DNA from: a virus
Direction: 5' to 3' (one strand)
Virus record (IMG/VR): IMGVR_UViG_3300033151_000452
Span: 1 to 29,433 of that record
DNA length: 29,433 nt
The position numbers were made by a program, and so were the translations under genes. The notes below the pieces were generated by a model. The model was not told the origin of the DNA. It did no database searches and was given only the letters and a program-made list of their open reading frames with translations. Below are positions 8,736 through 16,088 of this stretch, piece by piece (the first letter of the stretch is position 1; the number at the start of each line of letters is the position of its first letter).

Positions 8736-9111
8736 CATCATCTCCCTTATTCTTCCATTTCTGAATATCTTTTTCAGGGTCTTCTCTCCACTTAGCAACA
8801 TCAATATCTGTATATGTTTCTAAAGCGGCACCAGCTAAAGCTCGAATTTTAATAAGCTCTTCATATGCTTTTACTGGAGCGACCCCATGATTTTTATATT
8901 CAGCACAACCTTTTAACCAGGGCGGTAAGTCGCGCTGCCATTTTCCACTGTAAGCTTCTAAAGCTTTATCTACATATGTTTTAAGAAAGATTAAAAAACT
9001 TGGTAAACTTAAAGATTTATCATCTTCATATTTTCCAAATAGCATAGATTGATATTTTCTTTCTTTGATATATAATTCAATAGTATTTCTAATTTGTTTT
9101 TCATCTGTCAT
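8728..9111 (-). CDS. Hypothetical small phage protein
   Basis: A 127-residue, mostly helical protein. The centre (LPSFLIFLKTYVDKALEAYSGKW, PVKAYEELIKIRALAGAALE) consists of amphipathic helices with many Ala, Tyr and Trp residues. It ends in an acidic Asp/Glu tail. I cannot name a family. The ATG has AAGGAG 5 bases upstream and forms an ATGA overlap with the preceding gene's stop. Its own stop overlaps the next gene by 8 bases. This tight coupling on both sides marks it as a genuine member of the operon. Confidence 0.65.
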   Translation of the reverse strand: MTDEKQIRNTIELYIKERKYQSMLFGKYEDDKSLSLPSFLIFLKTYVDKALEAYSGKWQRDLPPWLKGCAEYKNHGVAPVKAYEELIKIRALAGAALETYTDIDVAKWREDPEKDIQKWKNKGDDDE

Positions 9112-9713
9112 AATAACTCCTTCGCTTGTTCGATAAACTTATCACGAGCTCTTTCATCTTCATCTAAAGGTAATATATTATTAAAAATATCTTTTAATAT
9201 AGGTTTGTTTGATAAATTTATATTAAATAAATCGTCATGAGGAAATTTTGATAACATCTTAAAATTGGCTGCACCATATTTTCTAAGATGCCCTTTTTTA
9301 GAACCACTAATCATCATAACAGTTGTTCCATAATTTCTAAAAGTTCCAAAAGATTTAACATTAAGCCACCGGTGGCGACCTACGACCATACCTAATTCTT
9401 CATTAGCATATCTTGGAACAAATTTATTTAATTTCCCATAAATTTTCTTATCCTCATTAGTATAATACCAGTCTCTATAATCATCAAATAACTTATAACT
9501 AGTTCCAAATAAAACAATATCACCTTTTCTACGATCCAATCTTGATGAATCTTTAACTTCTTGTTTTTTTCTTAACCGATACCAAGTTTTATTATTATGA
9601 TGTTGAAAGCAACATCTATCCCATGTTGCTTTTTGAAAACCAGCTTCTCTTAATTCTTTATCATTTAAAACTTCTTCCCAATCATTATGATGTTTAACAT
9701 CAGATAATAACAT
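9108..9713 (-). CDS. Hypothetical protein
   Basis: A 201-residue basic protein rich in Trp, Tyr, His and Arg (WDRCCFQHHNNKTWYRLRKK; VVGRHRWLNVKSFGTF; GSKKGHLRKYGAANFKM). Two adjacent Cys and several His in the N-terminal third could bind metal, but no complete motif is visible. The ATG at 9713 has no clear ribosome-binding site and starts two bases after the upstream stop, which suggests translational coupling. The end overlaps the next ATG by 4 bases. No family is recognised. Confidence 0.6.
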   Translation of the reverse strand: MLLSDVKHHNDWEEVLNDKELREAGFQKATWDRCCFQHHNNKTWYRLRKKQEVKDSSRLDRRKGDIVLFGTSYKLFDDYRDWYYTNEDKKIYGKLNKFVPRYANEELGMVVGRHRWLNVKSFGTFRNYGTTVMMISGSKKGHLRKYGAANFKMLSKFPHDDLFNINLSNKPILKDIFNNILPLDEDERARDKFIEQAKELL

Positions 9714-9714
9714 G

Positions 9715-10863
9715 TTATTTAACTACAAAATCTTTTGCCATTATTTCAGCTTTTAATTTAACTCTTTTTCTTAGTGCAGTTGAAAGATCTCCAACAAACA
9801 ATTGATCATATTTTAATCTATCCCATTCAATTTGTTTTCTTGGTAATTTAAAATTTCTATCCCATTTAGTACCACCTGATAACCAAGCTGGCATTTTTTC
9901 TTTACCATCCTGAGCCAATCCATGTTTATAAAAAGCATATTCAGTGATACGAGTTGCAAATCTCAAAGTTGGAATATCTGTACTGTTCCATTTTCTTCTC
10001 TGTTCAGTTAATTTAATTAAATTTTCCTGAGTACTTTTTAACTGTAAGTATTCTGTATCATTTTTAGGAAGATCAATTTCAACTTCAAGTGATTCAAATT
10101 TAACTGACTTACCAGCTTCTTTAGTAGACTTAGGCCATACTTTTTGAGCGCCTTCTCCAGTTTCTGGATATTCAATTCCCTCAGCAAGCATTCTTTTCAT
10201 CTGTTTAAAATTATCTTTTGCTTGTTCAGTTAATCTATTAACTAAAGCTTTAGTTACAAAATAATGTTTACCATAAAGACTTATCCATCTATTTGGATGA
10301 ACAAAATGCTTAAACACTACTTTACTTTCTGTCCATAATTTATTTTCAGTTAGAAACTGATTTTCTTTAGCAGATGGATCCCACTGGATTGTTTCCCAAC
10401 CATCATACCAGTTTCCATCTGGAGTTGTTAAAGAAAATGCTCGTGGTTCACCAACTGACTCAGAAGTCATCACGTTCATATCTAAAATCTTTAGAGAGAA
10501 ACTAAAAACATCTTTGTTGGAAACTAAACTGAGAATCTTTCCATGTCTATTTTCACCAGATGAGATTCTTTCCCCCTCTTTATGAGTTTTTGGTCTCATT
10601 GATTTATAAACAGGAAGATTTAAAACTGCTCCTCTTTCTGCTAATGCTGTTAAGAAACAAGCAAGATCTAAATCGGTTCCTTTAAATACTCCATCAACCA
10701 ATGCTGGTCCAGGTTTTCTAGTATACATATCGACTGTCCAATACTTTTTAACTTCTGCTATTGTATCAGTCATATCTGATTCTCTATCAAGAATCAATTG
10801 CATTGCTAAATTATTCCTTACCAAGTTTTTTAAAGTTTTCGCTACGTGTTTTTTCTTTGTCAT
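9715..10863 (-). CDS. Hypothetical protein, 382 aa
   Basis: A 382-residue protein with no recognised family. The first 25 residues are basic. The middle is rich in Trp and aromatic residues (DGNWYDGWETIQWDPS, FKHFVHPNRWISLYGKHYF), and the C-terminal third is basic and helical (LTEQRRKWNSTDIPTLRFA, KMPAWLSGGTKWDRNFKLP). The ATG has AGGAG 6 bases upstream and lies two bases after the stop of a small membrane protein. The next gene begins two bases before this one ends at the DNA level. Its position, between the FolE2/HNH region and a group of unknown genes, gives no hint of role. Codon use and composition look like the neighbours. Confidence 0.65.
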   Translation of the reverse strand: MTKKKHVAKTLKNLVRNNLAMQLILDRESDMTDTIAEVKKYWTVDMYTRKPGPALVDGVFKGTDLDLACFLTALAERGAVLNLPVYKSMRPKTHKEGERISSGENRHGKILSLVSNKDVFSFSLKILDMNVMTSESVGEPRAFSLTTPDGNWYDGWETIQWDPSAKENQFLTENKLWTESKVVFKHFVHPNRWISLYGKHYFVTKALVNRLTEQAKDNFKQMKRMLAEGIEYPETGEGAQKVWPKSTKEAGKSVKFESLEVEIDLPKNDTEYLQLKSTQENLIKLTEQRRKWNSTDIPTLRFATRITEYAFYKHGLAQDGKEKMPAWLSGGTKWDRNFKLPRKQIEWDRLKYDQLFVGDLSTALRKRVKLKAEIMAKDFVVK

Positions 10864-10864
10864 T

Positions 10865-11038
10865 TTATACTCCTATTAAATATCTTTTATCAATCATTTC
10901 TCTTATTGTTTCTTTTACCATATCTTCATAGAATAACCAATAACTAACATTTTTAGCTACCCAGTAACTTCCCCATACGAATAAACATAATGCTAAAATT
11001 CCGCCTATTATCATTAAAATATAATTCCAATCTTTCAT
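10865..11038 (-). CDS. Small single-pass membrane protein (57 aa)
   Basis: A short frame from ATG 11038 to TAA 10867-10865, missed by a 60-residue cut-off. AAGGTGA lies about 6 bases upstream of the ATG. After a short polar start (MKDWNY) comes one hydrophobic helix, ILMIIGGILALCLFVWGSYW, then VAKNVSYWLFYE and a charged C-terminal tail (DMVKETIREMIDKRYLIGV). This is a single transmembrane segment with a short N-terminus and a charged tail. The gene fills the gap exactly between its neighbours, with 4 bases on one side and 1 on the other. It could be a small lysis or membrane-associated phage protein, but nothing specific shows this. Confidence 0.65.
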   Translation of the reverse strand: MKDWNYILMIIGGILALCLFVWGSYWVAKNVSYWLFYEDMVKETIREMIDKRYLIGV

Positions 11039-11042
11039 TTTT

Positions 11043-11354
11043 TCACCTTTTCTTTATTCCATGTTTTATTAAAACTTTATCTATAGCCTCTTCTAGTTCT
11101 TCTTTTATTGGAATATTAAACATTGCAAATCTAGTTAATTTATCTGTAGTCTCAACATTATAATAATCTTTAATTATAAGATCCAAAACACTTGGTAAAT
11201 TAACAAACCCAAAATTTCCATATCTACTTTTACTAATAAATATATCAGATCCATATTGAAAAGTTGCTATATTTGAATATGATAATAACTCTCTGTTATG
11301 AACATTCCAATGTTTATTATTATTATTATCTATAACATCTTTTAACATTCCCAT
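11043..11354 (-). CDS. Hypothetical small protein
   Basis: A 103-residue protein with no recognised family. It has an Asn-rich turn near residues 9-15, a probable beta section (IATFQYGSDIFISKSRYGNFGFVNLPS) and a C-terminal helix (EELEEAIDKVLIKHGIKKR). The ATG has AAGGA about 7 bases upstream. The stop lies 4 bases before the start of the small membrane protein, so it belongs to the same operon. No signal peptide or membrane segment is seen. Confidence 0.6.
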   Translation of the reverse strand: MGMLKDVIDNNNNKHWNVHNRELLSYSNIATFQYGSDIFISKSRYGNFGFVNLPSVLDLIIKDYYNVETTDKLTRFAMFNIPIKEELEEAIDKVLIKHGIKKR

Positions 11355-11364
11355 AGTTTATTCC

Positions 11365-11919
11365 TTATTTTATCCACTTCCATGAAACACCATTTTTAAT
11401 ATTATATATAGTTGTTGAACTTACATTAAATTCTTTAGATAAGAAAACTCCACATTCTTCATTATCAAGTCTTTCTTTAATTTCTAAAACTTGTTTTTTA
11501 TTTAAGGGAGAAGTATTTTTATATCCGCTGTCTATAAATTGTTTCTTTTTTGTTTTTGATCTTTTTTGTTTAATAATATTCCATTCATTTTCTGTTAAAT
11601 TATCAAAATATTTTTTTAAATGATATTTAGAATGTAAAGATCTTGTTGTAATTTCTAAATTATCTGGATCATTGTTTAATTTATCTTCATCTTTATGATG
11701 TACTAATTCACCAGGTTTTAATTTACGACCTAATTTTTGTTCTATATTATATTTATGAACTTCAATTGGATTACCATCATCTCCAGTCATCATTTCATAA
11801 CCACCATGATACCAGGTTTTATAATTACCACAATATCTTTTATGAGTACTCAATCCTCTTTTTGTTGGAAATTTTCTACCACACGAACAATCAAAGGAAA
11901 TTTTTGTAACTGAAACCAT
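11365..11919 (-). CDS. HNH homing-type endonuclease
   Basis: A site-specific DNA endonuclease of the free-standing HNH type common in phage genomes. I chose the ATG at 11919 because GGAAAGGGG stands just upstream; an earlier ATG at 11976 lies deep inside FolE2 and has no support. The 184 residues show an N-terminal C2H2-like zinc finger (C11, C13, H26, C30). Then comes the HNH core KYNIEQKLGRKLKPGELVHH (56-75), with DEDKLNNDPDNLEI following and His residues at 96 and 100. The pattern is the usual LGR.L...E.VHH.d...NN.p.NLe. The C-terminus (LSKEFNVSSTTIYNIKNG) is a helix-turn-helix, probably for site recognition. The start overlaps the 3' end of folE2 by 29 bases, which suggests insertion beside that gene. 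Confidence 0.9.
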   Translation of the reverse strand: MVSVTKISFDCSCGRKFPTKRGLSTHKRYCGNYKTWYHGGYEMMTGDDGNPIEVHKYNIEQKLGRKLKPGELVHHKDEDKLNNDPDNLEITTRSLHSKYHLKKYFDNLTENEWNIIKQKRSKTKKKQFIDSGYKNTSPLNKKQVLEIKERLDNEECGVFLSKEFNVSSTTIYNIKNGVSWKWIK

Positions 11920-12733
11920 TGTCAACCCCTTTCCAGTTAACAGCAATAGCTTCTGAAGTATGAATAGATTCCTCATGAGAACATTTAACTATCCAATCAT
12001 TAACTGGCAACTTATCCAATTCAAAACTAATTTGTCTAATTGCATCTTCTACAAATATTGGATTCTCTGCTGCAATACGAGCAATCTCTTGTTCATCTAC
12101 TCTTTTAATAATAGGGTATGGTAAAGTTTTAATCGAGTGCTCAACACACTCTATAATATCTTCTAACCATATATAAGAATTATCCTCACCTTCAATTAAT
12201 ATTTCAGCAAATGATCTTTGAGCATGAGGAAATCCATTTGAACCTTTAGATCTAAGATCTTTTGATAATTCTGCAGAACATGGACAATATGATGCATACT
12301 GCACTGTTGCTCCTTGAAAGAATTTAAATTCATCTCCTCTCATTTGACCTTCAAATCTACAAGTATGAAATATTGGAAATTCATTATCTGATAATATAGA
12401 TTTTCTAATAATAGGAAGACGAAAATCAAATCTCATATAACTTTCTGTAGTACCAACATTAGCTTTTAAATTAATTAATATCTCTTTGATCAATGATTGT
12501 TTAAGTGGTAAATCTAAATATTTCTTTAAAGTTCTAATTAAACGAGACATAGAAATACCTTTAGTTAAACTATCTAAATTAGTTCTCATAGAAACATCAG
12601 CAATCATATTTCTCATTCCACCACTTTTACTTTCTAAATAAAATGGCACCTGTATATTTCCTACTCCAACCTCTCGGATAGGAATTTGGATTTTTGGTTT
12701 TGTATCTTGTATATCAGGTAGTGTATCATTCAT
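11891..12733 (-). CDS. folE2: GTP cyclohydrolase FolE2 (GCYH-IB)
   Basis: Converts GTP to 7,8-dihydroneopterin triphosphate, the first step of folate and of 7-deazaguanine (preQ0/queuosine) synthesis. In phages the second pathway often serves DNA base modification. The 280 residues match the family throughout: SMRTNLDSLTKGISMSRLIR (48-67; family pattern ends in MSRf), ASYCPCSAELS with C150/C152, FPHAQRS with H170, RVDEQEI...NPIFVEDAIR and HEESIH near 253-258. The length is normal. The ATG has AAGGAG 7 bases upstream. The last 28 bases overlap the HNH endonuclease gene, and the final dozen residues may have been changed by that junction. No queC, queD or queE is seen in this window, so the pathway must be completed elsewhere or by the host. 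Confidence 0.92.
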   Translation of the reverse strand: MNDTLPDIQDTKPKIQIPIREVGVGNIQVPFYLESKSGGMRNMIADVSMRTNLDSLTKGISMSRLIRTLKKYLDLPLKQSLIKEILINLKANVGTTESYMRFDFRLPIIRKSILSDNEFPIFHTCRFEGQMRGDEFKFFQGATVQYASYCPCSAELSKDLRSKGSNGFPHAQRSFAEILIEGEDNSYIWLEDIIECVEHSIKTLPYPIIKRVDEQEIARIAAENPIFVEDAIRQISFELDKLPVNDWIVKCSHEESIHTSEAIAVNWKGVDNGFSYKNFL

Positions 12734-12955
12734 TTATAAACTCCTTTTATAATATGTATCATAAGCTCCCTCGTTATTATCATAACCAAGAGCCATAGCA
12801 ACACATAATAGTTTTGAACGTCCATTATATTCTTGCATTTTATCCAAGGCTTCCCATAAAATATCAATTTTTTGTTGTGGTTTTAAATGATTATATTGGC
12901 GACTAATAAAGGTATCGGTATAATATTGTGTTTCATCTTCTTGAATATCATCCAT
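12734..12955 (-). CDS. Small hypothetical protein
   Basis: A 73-residue acidic, helical protein (HLKPQQKIDILWEALDKMQE; LLCVAMALGYDNNEGAYDTY). No family is recognised. The ATG at 12955 has AAAGGAAA just upstream. The stop directly abuts the FolE2 start region (the next ATG is one base away), so the two genes are co-translated. It follows rpoB and the hairpin behind it. No membrane segment or metal-binding motif is seen. Confidence 0.6.
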   Translation of the reverse strand: MDDIQEDETQYYTDTFISRQYNHLKPQQKIDILWEALDKMQEYNGRSKLLCVAMALGYDNNEGAYDTYYKRSL

Positions 12956-12975
12956 TTATGTTTCCTTTAATGTTA

Positions 12976-12998
12976 GGGGAGATCTTTTACAATCTCCC
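12976..12998 (-). terminator. Stem-loop after rpoB (weak terminator or processing site)
   Basis: On the minus strand, GGGAGAT (12998-12992) pairs perfectly with ATCTCCC (12983-12977), with an 8-base loop. The sequence after the stem (CTAACATTAAAGG) has no U-tract, so it may be a processing or mRNA-stability hairpin rather than a terminator. The next gene's ribosome-binding site follows closely. Confidence 0.5.
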
Positions 12999-13004
12999 TT
13001 TATA

Positions 13005-16000
13005 TTAATTTAAATCAACACCTAAAACAGTTAGATAAGAATTTAATAATTTAACTGTCTCTGGAACGGTATCTATATTTTCAATATCATCTGTAACACT
13101 TGCATCTATAAACTTTCTAATATATTCATTTTTTAGATCTGTGCAATCTGATTTAGTTGTTAAAAATTCATGTAAGTTAATAGGGGCGTCATGACCAAGT
13201 AAACACGCTGTTTCCATTTCGCCTAATCTTTGCCCACCTTTATTTTTTCTACCACCTAAAGGTTGCAATGTTCTTCTGGAATAAATACCAATACCTCTGG
13301 CAGCTAATTTTTCTTCAGCTATATGCACCATTCTAAAAAAGTATAGAAAACCAACAGCTATAGTATTTTTAATAAAGGTTTTAGAAATTGGTTCATATAT
13401 TTTATATTCATAATCAGTTTTTGTATATTTTAAAGCTGCTTCAATATGCTCTAACTTACATGATTGAAAAGGAGCTTGAATAATAGTAAATTCATTCATA
13501 AATTCTTTGGTAACTATCTTTGGTAATTGTTCTTTAAATTGTTTATAATACCAATGATCGGTTGTTTGATCTATAATTTTTATAAAACCCAATAGATAAT
13601 CTTTTATTGCTTTTTGATTTACCTTTCGATTTTTAGTTGTACTATCATCTATTAATTTATTTACATCTGAAATAACACGAGATGCTGCCATACTCAAATG
13701 AATTTCATATAATTGACCAATATTCATTCTTGAAATAACGCCCAATGGATTCATACAAATATCAAAGTGTCTACCATCAGGAAGCATTGGCATCTGTTCA
13801 TGAGGAATAACTCTTGATATTGTGCCCTTGTTTCCATGCCTATTAGCAATTTTATCACCAATCTGTATTCGTCTAAAATGAATAGCAAACATTTCTACAT
13901 TAATACCTTCAAGTTTTTCTCTTTTATGTTTATACTTTCCAGTATATTCAAATTTATCAATTTCTTGATCTCGTATAATCTTCTTGGCTTCTTTTTTATC
14001 CATTACTTTCATTAAAACTTTTTGTAAGTCTTTTGCATTATCCGCTTGTTCATCTAATCTTTTTTCTACCCATTCTTTATAAGAAGGAATATCTTGATTC
14101 CATTCATTGCCATATAAATTAACTTCAGCAATTAAGAATTTTTTATGTGATTCTAAAGTTCTTGAATCAGAATAAACTGAATAGTAATTATCAGAATTAA
14201 GTGTTTTTATAATTGCATATGGATCGCCTGATTCTATTGTTTCTAATTCATCAGGTAATGGTTTGTATATATCTTTTTTCAAAGATAATAATATTTTATT
14301 AGGCGGAATATTAAATGATAAATTTTCAAAATGAACTGATGTTAAAATATCATCTTCAACTAACCTATCTGAAATAACAATACTATCCTCATAGTTATGA
14401 CCTGAGTGTATCATAATTCCAGTTAATAAATTCCTACCAATATTAATATTGCCGTTTTTACAAAAATTACTTTCAGCTATTATTTCACCCTTCTTAAATT
14501 TATCACCTATTTTAACATAGATGTTCATAAAATCTACATGTTCAATATAAATTGGTCTGTAAGAAATATTAAAAAGATCAATTTGTTTATCAACATATGC
14601 AACAACAATATATTTTTTATCAATATAAATTACTTCACCATCATTTTTTGCCATTTTAATAAATTGAGTATACTGAGTATATAAACCCTCAGATCCTGAA
14701 CTAATAATAGGAGTATCAAAATTTCTTAACATGATAGCTTGTCTCATTTGTGAACAAGACATTTGTAATCTAGTTTGATCGTCATGTTTCAAAAATGGTG
14801 TCATTGAAACAGGAATAGATATTGGTAATTTATCTTCTATTTGATCTGTAAATTGACCATTTTCATCAAGGTGTACATTTGGAACTAAGCTTTCTAGTAT
14901 ACCACAGTTATCTCTATCAGGAGTATCAACAGGACATATACGACCGAACATACTATCATTAATATCTCTTAAATGTTTTGGTGCATTTTCTCTTTTAAAT
15001 CCACCTTCTCCAAGAATACTAATTCTTGATAATTTAGTTAATTCCTCAATTGGATTAATTGCAAAATTAAATTGTACAACTTCTGAAATATTACAATCAG
15101 ATAATATTTGTGTAGAGTTAATATTAAATTTTGGATTCCTTGTAGTTCTATTTGTATAACATAAATCAAATATAATTTTAGAAATCTTTGCAAGAACTAT
15201 ATATTCAAAAGTTCTAATTCTCTTATTGGTAGTTAATGTATCATCAATTTCTCCAACTTTAAGAATATCACAAATCTCTTCTAATACTGTATCATTTCTT
15301 AAAAACTTGGCGGTTATAACATCTACTTTTGGAATTAAATCTAAAGCGTATAATATATCTAACCCTTTTGATTTAGTATTATATTTAGTATAATATTTTC
15401 CAAGTTCAACAATAAAATCTTCTTCTGAATACCCCTCTGATTCTTCGATATAAAGTTTTAAATCACCACGAAAAATCTCAAATAAATTTTCAGAGTTTGA
15501 ATTTATTTCAGAATTTAATGTAAATTTTTCTTTAACAAATTCAACACCATGATAACAGATCATTATTAATGCTAATGGTACTTTCTTACCCATAAAACTT
15601 AAATGAATATGTGGGAATTCTTTATCTTTCGATATCATTAAAACTGCAACATTGGTTCTAAATTTGATTGAATCTCCTCTTGTTACAACAGGTGTATCAA
15701 ACAATTGAAAAATAGGAACTTTTTGTCTTCCATTAATATAAATATAATTGTTTTCTACCAACTTAGGTATAAAAACACTTAGATCTATTTCATTACGACC
15801 CTTTTGTAGTTTAATAACAATCTTTTCTTTTATTGTTTTTGCTAGCTCTCCAGAGGAAAACCGAGATTCTTTAAGTGATACTTCATTTATTTGAAAACCA
15901 ATCTCTTCAACTGGTTTAACAATCTTTTGTATTTCAGTTAATATATTATCATAATCAATTTGTCTCATTGTGAAAATATTTTTAATGTCATCTTGTATTA

Positions 16001-16025
16001 CTGCTTCGGGATTTATTATTTTCAA
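13005..16025 (-). CDS. rpoB: RNA polymerase beta subunit, undivided (phage multisubunit RNAP)
   Basis: Forms half of the catalytic cleft of a multisubunit DNA-directed RNA polymerase. The 1006 residues carry the main conserved beta blocks in normal order: FGRICPVDTPDRDNCGILES near 357-376, SGHNYEDSIVIS in the middle, NRHGNKGTISRVIP followed by the DGRHFDICMNPLGVISRMNI block near 725-770, and QPLGGRKNKGGQRLGEMETA near 920-938, before the LHEFLTTKSD stretch. Bacterial beta is longer (about 1150-1350 residues), so lineage insertions are absent. The start is TTG at 16025 with AGAGGA 8 bases upstream; the next Met is 19 codons in. The gene follows rpoC, the reverse of the bacterial rpoB-rpoC order. 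Unlike phiKZ or PBS1 type phage enzymes, the subunit is not split. Confidence 0.95.
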   Translation of the reverse strand: MKIINPEAVIQDDIKNIFTMRQIDYDNILTEIQKIVKPVEEIGFQINEVSLKESRFSSGELAKTIKEKIVIKLQKGRNEIDLSVFIPKLVENNYIYINGRQKVPIFQLFDTPVVTRGDSIKFRTNVAVLMISKDKEFPHIHLSFMGKKVPLALIMICYHGVEFVKEKFTLNSEINSNSENLFEIFRGDLKLYIEESEGYSEEDFIVELGKYYTKYNTKSKGLDILYALDLIPKVDVITAKFLRNDTVLEEICDILKVGEIDDTLTTNKRIRTFEYIVLAKISKIIFDLCYTNRTTRNPKFNINSTQILSDCNISEVVQFNFAINPIEELTKLSRISILGEGGFKRENAPKHLRDINDSMFGRICPVDTPDRDNCGILESLVPNVHLDENGQFTDQIEDKLPISIPVSMTPFLKHDDQTRLQMSCSQMRQAIMLRNFDTPIISSGSEGLYTQYTQFIKMAKNDGEVIYIDKKYIVVAYVDKQIDLFNISYRPIYIEHVDFMNIYVKIGDKFKKGEIIAESNFCKNGNINIGRNLLTGIMIHSGHNYEDSIVISDRLVEDDILTSVHFENLSFNIPPNKILLSLKKDIYKPLPDELETIESGDPYAIIKTLNSDNYYSVYSDSRTLESHKKFLIAEVNLYGNEWNQDIPSYKEWVEKRLDEQADNAKDLQKVLMKVMDKKEAKKIIRDQEIDKFEYTGKYKHKREKLEGINVEMFAIHFRRIQIGDKIANRHGNKGTISRVIPHEQMPMLPDGRHFDICMNPLGVISRMNIGQLYEIHLSMAASRVISDVNKLIDDSTTKNRKVNQKAIKDYLLGFIKIIDQTTDHWYYKQFKEQLPKIVTKEFMNEFTIIQAPFQSCKLEHIEAALKYTKTDYEYKIYEPISKTFIKNTIAVGFLYFFRMVHIAEEKLAARGIGIYSRRTLQPLGGRKNKGGQRLGEMETACLLGHDAPINLHEFLTTKSDCTDLKNEYIRKFIDASVTDDIENIDTVPETVKLLNSYLTVLGVDLN

Positions 16026-16052
16026 TTTTTATTTCCTCTTTAAAATTATTAA

Positions 16053-16086
16053 TATTATATGAGGGATTTTCACCCTCTACATAATA
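16053..16086 (-). terminator. Stem-loop between rpoC and rpoB (possible processing or attenuation site)
   Basis: GAGGG (16061-16065) pairs with CCCTC (16073-16077). The stem extends by about 8 further AT-rich pairs (16053-16060 with 16079-16086) around a one-base bulge. On the minus strand the following sequence (AATAATTTTAAAGAGG) has only a short T run and leads straight into the rpoB ribosome-binding site. It may tune the beta-prime to beta ratio. Confidence 0.45.
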
Positions 16087-16088
16087 AA

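Noticed and set aside
11920-11976. Longer N-terminus for the HNH endonuclease from ATG 11976
   Set aside because: This part lies within FolE2, has no ribosome-binding site and adds a hydrophobic stretch not expected in HNH proteins. ATG 11919 has a purine-rich site directly upstream.
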